Origin: Parachlorella kessleri
Taxonomy: Eukaryota; Chlorophyta; Trebouxiophyceae; Chlorellales; Chlorellaceae
Direction of reading: 5' to 3'
NCBI GenBank assembly: GCA_001598975.1
Contig: BBXU01002456.1
Location: forward strand, 1-64,000
Length of the DNA stretch: 64,000 nucleotides
Shown: positions 1 through 9,960 of the stretch, piece after piece
Layout: each line of letters begins with the position of its first letter
How positions within the stretch are numbered: the stretch's first letter is position 1
The notes under the pieces: generated by a model
Database searches by the model: none
What the model saw: only the letters and a program-made list of their open reading frames with translations
Told to the model about the DNA's origin: nothing
Made by a program: the position numbers and the translations under genes

Positions 1-3000
1 AAACGGGAAGGGGATCCAGGAAGATGCTGGAGAATCCGATGGGGTCTTTGGTTGCGCTGTGGGCAGCGGGGCGTACCTGGCCCGCCTGGGCCGCAAGTGA
101 GAGGGCAATGCTGGGGGAAATCCAACAGGGGGGTCTTTGGCTGCGCTGTGGGCATCGAGACTGACCTGGCCGCAGGCTAGTGCCCTTTTACTTATGTAGC
201 GCTGTATAGCGTCCCTGACAGCCCGCCATTCTGACTGGTTATCCTATCGTATGAGGCATGAGCCCAGGTGTAACTTACGGTTGTCCCGTGCCACTTTTCC
301 TGTGCAGGTGTGTTCAGCGCTCCGACCAGCCCATCATCCTGACGGGGTATGCAGCCCTCAACAAGCTGCTGGGCAGGGAGGTGTACACGTCACACATGCA
401 GCTGGGGGGACCCAAGGTCATGGGCGCCAACGGGGTTAGTCACCATGTGGTGGAGGATGACCTGGCGGGTGAGCAATGGCTGGGCCTGAAGGAGGGCTGT
501 GTGCAGGGCTTGGGAGGATGCGTCGTTTGTTGGGGCTCCCCACATGTGGGGAAGGCCGCCTCTAGCATGTTTCTTGGTGGTGCTTAAGTGCAAAGCAGCA
601 AGCCTGCCTTGGTGGTTGGTCGGTAGGAACGTTCACACACTGGCGCAGCATGTGTTGGTAGGTCCTAATAGAAGAGCCGGTCATCTAGGTGTTCTGAGCG
701 CCCTCCCTGCCCCTGCAGGCGTGCTGTGTGTGCTGAGGTGGCTCAGCTTCACCGCCCCGCGGGTCGGCGAGCCAGCAGCGCCGCTGCCCACCGCAGACCC
801 CATCAGCCGCCCCATCGGCTACACCCCTGCCGAAGGTGATGCTTTGCTGTGTTTTGTGATTAAAAGAGCAAAGAAAAGGGGTGCTCCCGTTCTCCATGCA
901 GTTCTTGATGCAAAGCTTGTTTTTTGTAATGTGTTAGACGGAGACCTGTCCCACGGCGGCCCCCTTGAATAAAGAATTTCTCTTCCTTACGGTCGTGCGT
1001 ACAGCGGGGTGATTGCCCAGTACAAGAGGCTACAGGGTCCCTTCCCGAAATGTGAACAGGACGCATCCTGAGAAGCAAGTGTCAGTGTCTATGTGTTCCA
1101 CCGTGCGGAGCCATTCTGGTGTGTGTTTTCTGTACCTTCCCGTCCGCTTTTTCTTTTCCTTTTTGCTGCAGCTTGCCGCCTCGTCTACCCATCACTTGCA
1201 CGCCCTCTAGGGAGCAGATGTAACATGATACTGGCCTTGCCTCCCTGGCTGGGACTCATCCCTAGGTAGCCACTGAGCGCCTTCAACCGGTGTGTACTTG
1301 GTTGCCTTGCTTGCGCACAGGGGAGAAGCTTGACCCTCGAGCCGCCATTGCCGGCAGGGACGCCCCCACATCAGCTGCCTTGGGAAGCCAGCCCCTGCAC
1401 CCGCAGCAGGCGCAGCAGCACCGCGAGGGGAGCTCCTGGCAGAGCGGCCTTTTCGACAGGGGCAGCTGGGTGGAGGCGCAGGTGGGCGGCTGTGTGGGTG
1501 ATGAGTACTGCCGGGATGGTGCTCGTGCTGGTACTTCTGTGGTCCACAGGCGTTTGGGCAGTGGGTGAGTCTGTTGGTGAGGGGTGTGGATGGGGAGGGT
1601 GTCTTGTGCTAACTGCTGCCGCACGTAGTGTGTGCACCGAGGAGAAGTGGGCAAGGCTGAGGACTGACTGGCACTGTGTCTGCTTGCACGGGGGTTACAC
1701 CTGCGTGCATGGTGACTACCTCCCCTCCAACCACCGCTTCACATCCCTTGCATGTCACCCATGTCCTGTGGTGCTTGGTGTCGTGTGGTGGCTGCGGGGA
1801 GTGCTGTATGGTGTGTAACCCGTCGGTATCAATACCGTCTTTGGTGTTGGCGGGAGAGGCAAGTGCCCCACCAGTGGCCCTTTGAGGTGCACACATGATG
1901 AGGCGGACGCTTAGAAACTATGAAACAGAAACACAAACATTAGAAGCCAGAGCATGCGCCTCTGGTGTCCTTTGCATGCAGTCGAGCTGCGGGCCCCTTG
2001 GCAGGGTGGCAGGGTGTGCCTGTGTGATGAGTGGTTTCATGATGTGGAATCCACGTTGAATACATCATTTAGCTGGTTTATTAGGTCTTGGAAGTCTTGC
2101 ATGGGCTGGTAGAGCCAGCCAGCCAGCCAGCCCTCCCTTAGGGCGCTGCCAGCCTGTCCCGCCTCCACCCCAAGCATTCGCACACCCTGTACGACACCCC
2201 CCTGTCCCTCGGCGCGCGCTGTAGGCTGGCTGGGCCCGCACCGTGGTGACCGGTCGCGCCCGGCTGGGCGGCATCCCCGTGGGCGTAATAGCGGTGGAGG
2301 TCAACACCGTCATGCTCAACCTGCCCGCGGACCCCGGTATGCCTGACTCATCCGAGCGCATCATCCCCCAGGTAAGCCCCTGCATGCCAGTACGATTGTC
2401 TGGCTTTCTCATGAAATGGCTGTCCATGATACTGGCTGTGCCTACTGGCAGGTGTACTTGGGCTTTACCTTTGCATGCGCTCATTAGAGCGGCCTCTCCC
2501 CAAGAGTCACAGGCCCCTCAGCTGCCTCGTACACTGCTAGCCTTGCCATCAGGCGCAAGGTACACCTGGGGACAGGTGCCGTGCATGCGGTGGCACCCCA
2601 GCCAACCCCCCGGTGCCAAGGGATGCCGCCTACTGCCCAGCTCCGTCCCCACAGCCTGATTCCCTCGCCTCCATAGACCCCCCCACCCTGGCCTCCAAAA
2701 ACCCCCCTTGCAGTCTGGCCAAGTCTGCTGCCTCACATTCTCCAACACATTGTTTGCGTCCATTCCCCACTATCTATATAACAACCCGTGCAGGCTGGCC
2801 AGGTGTAGGTCCACCCCCATCGTCAGGGCTCACAACCATTTACCTTCTGCATAACCACAGCCCGTTGCAGGCTGGCCAGGTGTTGGCTCCCCCCGTCGTT
2901 CCGCGCATTCAGTGCCTCGTCCCACACCCCGCCCCCGTTGCAGGCTGGCCAGGTGTGGTTCCCGGACTCTGCCCTGAAGACTGCCCAGGCCATGGAGGAG

Positions 3001-5859
3001 TTTGACCTGGAGGGGCTGCCCCTGTTTGTGCTGGCCAACTGGCGCGGCTTCTCGGGCGGCCAGCGGGACCTGTTCGAGGGGGTGCTACAGGTAGTTGGAG
3101 GGAGAGTTGGATATCTCGTTAACAATCCCGAAACAGCGGACATTGACCTTTGACGAGCTGCTGTCCCCTGGTTTGGAACTTTCTCCACCCTGCTGACATG
3201 GCGGTCCCCAGCCTAGTGTGCGCCAGCTCCTTCCCCCCAGTCCTGCTCAGCGTCGTTGCCGCTGGCTGGCTCACCCAACTGTTGGCAGCCTGCGCACCCA
3301 CCGGCAGCCCGTGCTTTGGTATTCTCTCACGTGAGCCGCCCAAAGATAGAGCCCCCATAAACCCCCCGAGCATCCCCTGCTGCAGGCCGGATCGCTGATC
3401 GTGGACAGCCTGCGCACGTACCGCCAGCCGGTCATGGTGTACCTGCCCCCCGGCTGCGAGCTGCGTGGTGGGGCCTGGGTGGTGATCGACTCCCAGATCA
3501 ACTCCGACATGGTGGAGATGTACGCTGACACCACAGCACAGGTTAGCTAGGCTTGGTCAACTAGGGTTTCCCCTTTGAGCTCTGGTAGAGTCCTCCAGGG
3601 TGCCAGGGTGGCCTGTCAGTTGACTGAGTCCCGGCAAGCTTTAAAGGACCAGGGCGGCATGGGAGAGGTCCACAGCAGGGGTTGGGGTCTGCCATGTCAT
3701 GCCGTGCTGGCATGAGGGAGTAAACGGTCAGCTGACAGCGTGGCATGGGGACTGTCAGCATGCACAGGGCCTTGTGCTACTTACCGGGCAGGAAGGGGTT
3801 CCTGGGGCTGCATCTCCCGGGCTGCGTAGGGGTATGTTTAGGGTGTTGGACGGCCGGGTCACACTGGCCACCCTGAGAGCAACACGGGGCGAGCCACTGC
3901 CGATGCTGCAGCGGGATATGGGGCGTTCATTGACCCCGCCCTGCACTGCACTTACCACTGAACCAACCGCTGAATCTACCTTGCCCTGCCACCGCCACGT
4001 GTAGGGGGGCGTGCTGGAGCCGCAGGGTGTGGTGGAGATTAAGTTCCGCACCCCGGACCTCATTGCCGCGATGCACCGCATCGACCCCGCCATCCTGCGC
4101 CTCAAGGCCGAGGGCGGCGCTGGGAGCGCTGCCGCCATCAAGGCGCGCGAGAGGCAGCTGCTGCCGGTGTATCACCAGCTGGCAGTGCAGTTTGCGCAGG
4201 TGGGTGTGTGGGCGGGTGGGAGGGGTGTTGTGTTTGGCGTGTTTCGGGCTTGCTGCCAGCTACCGGCAGGTTATGGGAGTCGGCCGGGCGGCGGGTGGTA
4301 GCATACGTGGTTGGTGCATTGTGGGTTCGGAGGGGTGTGCCTGGGCCCGATTAGGAGAGAAGGGGCCAGACTGGCGGGCAGGTGGTAGCTAGGCACTGCT
4401 TGATTGGCAGGCGTAAGGTGAGGCTCAATGATACAAGAATAGGCCCTGCCGCCAAGCATAGGCGTGATGGCCTCATAGTTGTAGTGTCCGCCGAGGACAT
4501 GCTGGCCTCTGGCCCTGGTCTGGCATCAACCCTGCCTCCCTCCCTGCCCAACTCGCTGCCCCGGCCCCGCTGCCGCCCATTACCCCATACGCACCCCTCA
4601 CGTCTGCCCTTGCCTGCAGATGCACGACGGCCCCGTGCGCATGCTGGCCAAGGGTGTGCTGTCGGGCATCGTCCCCTGGCAGCAGTCCCGCGCTTTCTTC
4701 GCCCTGCGCCTCAAGCGGCGGCTCACGGAGGAGGCCCTGCTCAAGCACATCGCCGGTGAGGGCAGGGGCAGCCTTGTACTGACCCATCCATCAGTGGTGG
4801 GGTTTGTCCATGGCAGCGGCTTGGCAGTTCCCTGGTCCAGTCGTAGTGAGGGATGACAGATTGCGAGCTGCTGCTGCCCGGTGGCTGACACAGCCTGAGA
4901 TTTCTGTCGAACCCCAAGATACGGTTCCGCCCCGCCCTAGCCCTGGGACATAGCACCTGGAGCAGGATGGTGTGGTTCCATGGGCCTCAACGTCCCGCTT
5001 AAGGCTGACTGGTCATTGTACCCCCCCTGCCCTTGCAGCCGCCGACGAGTGTGTCGGGCGCAAGGACGCCCTAGCCCTGCTCAAGTCCTGGTACCTTGCC
5101 TCCCTGCCCACCCACCACCACCAGGGCCACTCCCACAAGGGTCCCCACACCACTGGCGCTGCTGGGCCTGCTGCCTCCGGAAGCGCTGGCGCCGGCGCCG
5201 TCACCTTGGCGGAGGGCGCAAGCGGGTGCTGTGGAGACGCGGGGAGCGCTGCTGAGGAGCGGCGCTGGCGCGACGACGCCGCGTTCCTGGGCTGGGTGGA
5301 GGGCAGCAGCGGGGCAGCGCGCATTGCCATGGAGCTCAAGGTGGGCATGACTGCCCCGCTTTGTAGTACTGTCCCTCTGTATTGCTCTGCTGTGGTTGCA
5401 GCGTGCTTGTTGGGGCGGGGTCCAAGGATAGCGCACATTAGCAGCAAGAGGTGTTCCTGGTGGCCCTGTTGTCGGCGCCAGGGCATGGCACTGGCTCGCC
5501 TGCTACATAGCTGGGCATGGGATTAGTTTTTGCTTGACTTTAAGCAGCATGGTCAGCCGATGCTCCGCTGCATGTATTGGCTCAAAGTGCGAACGAGCAA
5601 CATCTTGGGGCGGCCCTTGCTTGCGTGAGGAGCCTGGCCTCTGCATGCGCTCAGCCATGCCAGCCCACCCACGCTACCATCATGCCACCGCCGCGCTTTC
5701 TTTCCGCAGGCGCTGCGCACCGTCGCCGCCTCGCGCGCTGTGCTGGAGCTGTCAAGCACCGCCGAAGGCACAGAGGGGCTGGTGAGGGGCCTGCAGGCCG
5801 CTCTCAAGGAGAACCCATCCCTGCTGCTACAGCTGCGCTCCTTGGTGAAAAGCGGGTGA
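1..5859 (+). CDS. ACC: Homomeric acetyl-CoA carboxylase, C-terminal (carboxyltransferase) part; 5' end outside window
   Basis: Transfers the carboxyl group from carboxybiotin to acetyl-CoA, making malonyl-CoA for fatty-acid synthesis; the single-chain form is usually cytosolic in algae. Exons read: (window edge)-96, 308-468, 719-835, 1321-1481, 2225-2371, 2944-3090, 3386-3541, 4005-4199, 4620-4755, 5039-5340, 5710-5859 (TGA). All junctions are GT-AG and stay in frame. Diagnostic carboxyltransferase blocks are visible: [20 protein letters not shown] (exon 2), [10 protein letters not shown] (exon 4), [16 protein letters not shown] (exon 5), [15 protein letters not shown] (exon 6), [17 protein letters not shown] (exon 7), [14 protein letters not shown] (exon 8) and a C-terminal LLKSW block (exon 10). 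About 570 residues are present; the biotin carboxylase and biotin carrier parts must lie upstream. The start of the first exon is uncertain. Introns 5 and 6 carry copies of exon-start sequence (see findings). Confidence 0.95.
41..173 (+). repeat. Imperfect duplication of ACCase exon end inside intron 1
   Basis: Bases 41-85 (exon, GGGGTCTTTGGTTGCGCTGT and following) recur with substitutions at 130-173 in the intron. The copy ends in a GGCCGCAG acceptor-like string but is out of use in the reading frame chosen. Confidence 0.6.
2708..2960 (+). repeat. Tandem copies of an intron/exon acceptor junction in ACCase intron 5
   Basis: The true acceptor TTGCAG|GCTGGCCAGGTGTGG at 2938-2958 is preceded by near-identical CAGGCTGGCCAGGTGT copies with CAG at 2791 and 2868, and a more diverged one at 2711. 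Spacings are about 80, 77 and 73 bp. Only the last copy opens into the conserved carboxyltransferase frame. Confidence 0.8.
3284..3432 (+). repeat. Partial copy of ACCase exon 7 start in the intron before it
   Basis: Intron bases 3284-3313 (core CAGCCTGCGCAC) match exon bases 3404-3432 with a few changes, 120 bp upstream. The coding copy encodes DSLRTYRQP, which is conserved in ACCases; the intronic copy has no suitable acceptor in phase. Confidence 0.65.
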
Positions 5860-6802
5860 TCTTCGCGGTGGTAGGCAGGGTTGTGGAGGAGCTGCACTGG
5901 AGAGGGCGTGGGTGAGGTGCGCGGTCGGCAGCGTGACAAAGCGCCTGGGCGTCGTGACTGGCTTGGAGGCGGTGGCAGTACCAGATAGTAGGAACCTGTA
6001 GACAGGCAGTATGGGGTTGCAGCTAAGGAAAGGTATTGGGTGAGGAAGGAGGCAGGCAGTGACAGCCAAGGGAGAAGACGGAGTTTGTAGGACAAAAGGA
6101 GGTGTACCAGCAAGTATGGCCCAGCTGACGAACTGACAGAGTATTACTCATTGACCAACTGATATGACTGACCAACCATGGGACTAGCCGGCTTGAAGGC
6201 AAAGGTTTTGTGACTAACACTGCTTCCATGACAAGCTTTTCTGTATGCTGTACTTCCTTGTAAGACTGACTGGTAAACATTTGTTCCATATGTGATTGAA
6301 GTATTGAAGTATGAGGCCTAGACATAAGGTGATGTAAGGTTCCAGCAGCTTTGGTAAAGATGTGGGCGTCCAGTGCGAAGGTGCACAGTTATGGACACAT
6401 GTGTTCCTGGATACGTATCTACAGTTTCAGGGCAACAACAACCTTGTGGTGAAGGCATTGGGGTCCTCTTTCATCAACCTCCAGATCATTGCATGAGCCT
6501 CTTGGGGCTGGGCCTGCCAGCAGCACCAACCTACCATATCACAGGCACTACACTGCTGTCTGCTCCTTACAAGGCATGGGGGGCCTGTCCTAGAACTGTT
6601 TCACCCAGCATACCCCCCGCCCCCCCCCCCTTTCCACCGTTGAATCATCCTACCGTCATAGTACCGTACACTGTTTGGACCCAAGATCATGAAGCCTGTG
6701 CCCTTGGAAGCTGTCAATTGGGTCAGAGGTGTTAAGTACGGCTCTAGTTGAAAGTTGTTGCGGGTCAGCACTCCGACCCTCGACCTGGCAGTTGTCCGCA
6801 GA
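5860..6802 (+). other. Intergenic: ACCase 3' flank and CDA 5' flank
   Basis: No coding exon is supported. It contains two TGTAA motifs (6259-6263, 6333-6337) suitable as algal polyadenylation signals for ACCase, and a C-rich tract (6613-6630, including a run of 11 C). The promoter and 5' leader of the next gene should lie in the right part; no clear TATA box was seen. Confidence 0.6.
6259..6337 (+). terminator. Candidate polyadenylation signals (TGTAA) for ACCase
   Basis: TGTAA occurs at 6259-6263 and 6333-6337, about 400 to 480 bp after the ACCase stop. TGTAA is the typical green-algal poly(A) signal; which one is used cannot be told from sequence. Confidence 0.4.
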
Positions 6803-9225
6803 ATGCACAAGGGGCAGCTGCTGAACCGAGCGCTCAGGCTACGATGCGTTTCCTCGCGCGCGATCACGGCTCTCCGCTGCTGCCCTACAGCAGCTGCAGC
6901 GAGCTCTAGCTCGCCTGCGGAGGCCCCTGCCAAACCAGCACCAGAAGGGTGAGCCGGGCCTCAAGAGTTTTTGCATCCTCCTCTCTAACTCACTGGGGGA
7001 GCTTTGCATTGTTGTCTAGTCCACACGTGCCTGCTCTTGTATCCCTGCAGCACTGCGCAGCGGCCTGCTGTTGGCAAGCGCGCCAGGGGCGCACGGCAGC
7101 GCGGCAAGGTGCTTATAGACATCTCTCACACCCCCGACGAGCCAGTAGCTCCAGCAGCAGTGCACCTGGCCCCAGCAGTTCTTGGCGGCAAGTTCAGGCT
7201 GGCGCCGGAGGAAGTGCAGGCCCTGCTGCGGCAGTACGTCGTGAACCAAGACGAGCTGCTGCAGCTGCTCATCACGCCGGCGTCGCAGCTTGCGCGGCCG
7301 CCCATCTCCTCCTTCCGTGTAGGGTAAGCCTAGCCGCACGACAGCTGAGTGCTTGGTTGGCTGAGGAGCTCATCAAGGGCCACGCTGCCCTACTGTACAT
7401 AATAGGGCAGGGCATCAAAGTTATTGTTGTTGTTCACCAGCGCGTGCTGTGTGGTAAGGCGGGGTTGCCACGTATGGGCTGCCCATTTTGGAGGTGGTGC
7501 ATGGCTGCAGGGCGGTTGGCTTGGGTGCCAGCGGAGCCTTGTATGTGGGCTGCAACCTGGAGTTCTCTCGGCTGCCCCTGTACAACAGCGTGCATGCGGA
7601 GCAGTTCCTGGTGGTCAACGCGCTGCATCATGGGGAGCGGGAGATCACCAAACTGGCTGTCTCAGCTGCGGTGAGTGTCAGGACGAGCAGTCTTAGCAGC
7701 CCACGGACAGCGAGTAGGTTAGTCAGGCTTCAGGGTGGGAGGCCATACCATCCATGCAGGCTTTGCGCGTTTGTACTTCCATGCACGTGCCCTCAGCCCT
7801 TTCTGCCCACGGCCTGATTCATATGTCGCTTGGGCTGTGCTTGCAGCAGCTGTGTAACGGTTAAAAAAGGGCGCCAAAGTACTTCTTTCCCTGCCTGCAG
7901 CCTTGTGGACATTGCCGACAATTCTATGCCGAACTAGCCTGCTCGGTGAGTGGCTTTTAGCCCCGCCTGCATACCTCACATATGTAGTACCACCTTGGCA
8001 CGGGGTGGACTGCTGCCACTTGTTCATCACGTATTTGCATTTGCTGCCACCTGAGGTCTGGCACCCGTAGACTGTCAGGGCGGCACGCTTGGCGATTGGC
8101 ATGTCAGCATAGTTAGACAACACCAGGCCAGATTGGCTCTCTGCGCAGGACGACATCCGCTTCTTCTTCCAGAAGAAGACCTTCTCTTTGGACCAACTGC
8201 TGCCAAGCCGCTTCAAGCCCTCTGATTTGCTTGAAGACCCCTCGGCCCCGCTGCTGCTGCAACCCCAGAACAACAGGATACAGCTTGGCTCGGCAGCGCT
8301 GGGGCTGCTTGCAGCAAGGGAGGGTGATGCTCCCTTCCAGCAGGCAGCCAAGGAGGCCCTGCAAGCAGCTACTGAGGTGAGCCTGCCTCAGGGCCATCTA
8401 GCTAGAGAAGCTTATCTGTTGGCTTTCCGGAACATCGCTCGCTTCGATCATGGCCTCCTGTCCTAGCATATCAAACTGTGCACGTTACTAGTAGCTTTAA
8501 CATGCAGCCCTGTTAGTCCAGCTCATCTCTCACTCCCTGTTCGCATTACCTGCCACTCATGCAATTAAAAACGGCGCCCTCCTTGGGCCGAGTTAAATAT
8601 GGCATCAAGTTCCGTGCTTGTCTTGCTTCACCGCAGTCATATGCGCCTTACAGCAAGTGTCCAGCTGGGGCGGCAATTATCACAGCTGACGGCGAGGTGT
8701 ACAGCGGGCCCTACATAGAGAGTGCAGCCTACAACCCGAGCCTTCCCCCACTGCAAACCGCCATCATTGATGCAGTCATCGATGGACTGCCGTGCTATAC
8801 AGGGGTAGGTTGGGTGGCCGTGGGCGTCAGCGGTGCGCCTTGCCAGCACAGGTGCTTCTTGCCAGCGTGGGGTGGCATCGCGCGTTATAGCGAGTCCGGT
8901 TATCACAATATGCCACACAGAGCAGCAGGAGGGGGAAAGGGCGCGTCTAGGGTGTGATGCATTGCTTATGAATTACCTTTCAAATGGGTACCGCGTGCTG
9001 AGAGCAGGCTTCAGCATGCCATGGAGGCCTTGCCGGGGACAACTTGTGGGTTCGGACTGTCACACAGGGCCTGCACCTTTTACCGTGCAGGTGCGGGAAG
9101 CCGTGCTGGTGGAGCTGGGCGAATCCCCGGTGGCGCACGCAACCGCCGCCCGGGTGTTCCTGGAGCAGGTGGCACCCGGTGCACAGCTCACGGTGCTGCA
9201 TGCTGTGCCTGCCGCGAGTGCCTGA
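6803..9225 (+). CDS. CDA: Cytidine deaminase (plant-type, two-domain), with N-terminal extension
   Basis: Hydrolytic deamination of cytidine/deoxycytidine to uridine/deoxyuridine in pyrimidine salvage. Exons: 6803-6948, 7051-7323, 7511-7670, 7901-7945, 8149-8376, 8637-8804, 9091-9225 (TGA), giving 384 aa with consistent phases. The zinc site is intact: H168-A-E170 (SVHAEQF, catalytic Glu170) and P-C195-G-H-C198 (PCGHCRQF). The N-terminal domain also shows FRVGAVGLGASGALYVGCNL; the C-terminal, zinc-free half (SYAPYSKCPAGAAI, ESAAYNPSLPPLQ, EAVLVE) is typical of plant CDAs. The first ~85 residues are Arg/Ser/Ala-rich and resemble an organellar transit peptide, so plastid or mitochondrial location is possible. 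Start chosen is the first ATG of the open frame. Its 3' end faces the SMG1 3' end, 643 bp away. Confidence 0.93.
8510..8559 (+). repeat. Dispersed ~50-bp repeat, copy in CDA intron 5
   Basis: Ends in CCCTGTTCGCATTACCTGCC, matching the conserved 3' core of copies at 33181, 37716, 40651, 40737, 43613 and 48714. Confidence 0.65.
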
Positions 9226-9868
9226 GAAGTGGTCGCTAACAGCCTTGCTGCCCACTGGCTTGTGTTTTGTAGCCGTTAACACACCATGAGGATGCGCAGC
9301 TGAAGCCCTGGCCTAGGGCTACCAGGCCGGGCGCTCCCCAACATTGTCCTTGCACACTTGTACCAAACTGATCAGATTACCAGTCAAACTCATGGCTTGT
9401 CTAAGTCCGACCACGACTGCTGCCACTTTCCTGGTGGTGACATTGTAGTCTACTCCCTGTTGCACTATCTGCCACGCATGCTGATTGTAGTCTATAGGAA
9501 GCGCACTTCGTCCTAAGTCTCCCATGTACTGTGTAGGTACTTTGTACAGTAGTTAGGTATGCTGGCTTGGGACGTTCATTCATATGTGGTACGTCTCTTG
9601 ACTCCTTGCATGGAGGCAGGCATTTTGTTGGGGTCTGAGGCCCTTGCGTGACCTTCAGTGCTGATGCCACACTTGTGAGAGCGGGCCTGCAAACTTGTTA
9701 GCTTGCCACTTAACCATCTACCTAACCGCCTACGCTACTGCTGACCAACGTGGACGTGCTGGCTCCAGTCGCAGCGGATTTGCTGTGACACTATGGTTTG
9801 CCTTAGGAACCCCCTGGCAATCAAGCAGAAGCCTGCCACTTTATCTTGATAGGTGTCCCTCCCCATCC
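9226..9868. other. Convergent intergenic region between CDA and SMG1
   Basis: Non-coding 3' flanks of two converging genes. It holds a degenerate copy of the dispersed repeat near 9446-9482 (ACTCCCTGTTGCACTATCTG). No TGTAA is obvious on either strand close to the stops. Confidence 0.5.
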
Positions 9869-9960
9869 TCAGACCCAGGCCATCCAGCCCTCAAACATGC
9901 GAGCTAGGTTGGCCTCACTCATGCTGGCCCCTATGAGCCTATCAACCAACTCCTCAACCC
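9869..9960 (-). other. SMG1: FATC domain of SMG1 (last coding segment)
   Basis: The last ~30 codons ([20 protein letters not shown], then MFEGWMAWV and stop) match the C-terminus of SMG1-type PIKKs, which end in a GWxAWV motif. This identifies SMG1 rather than TOR, ATM or ATR. Confidence 0.9.
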
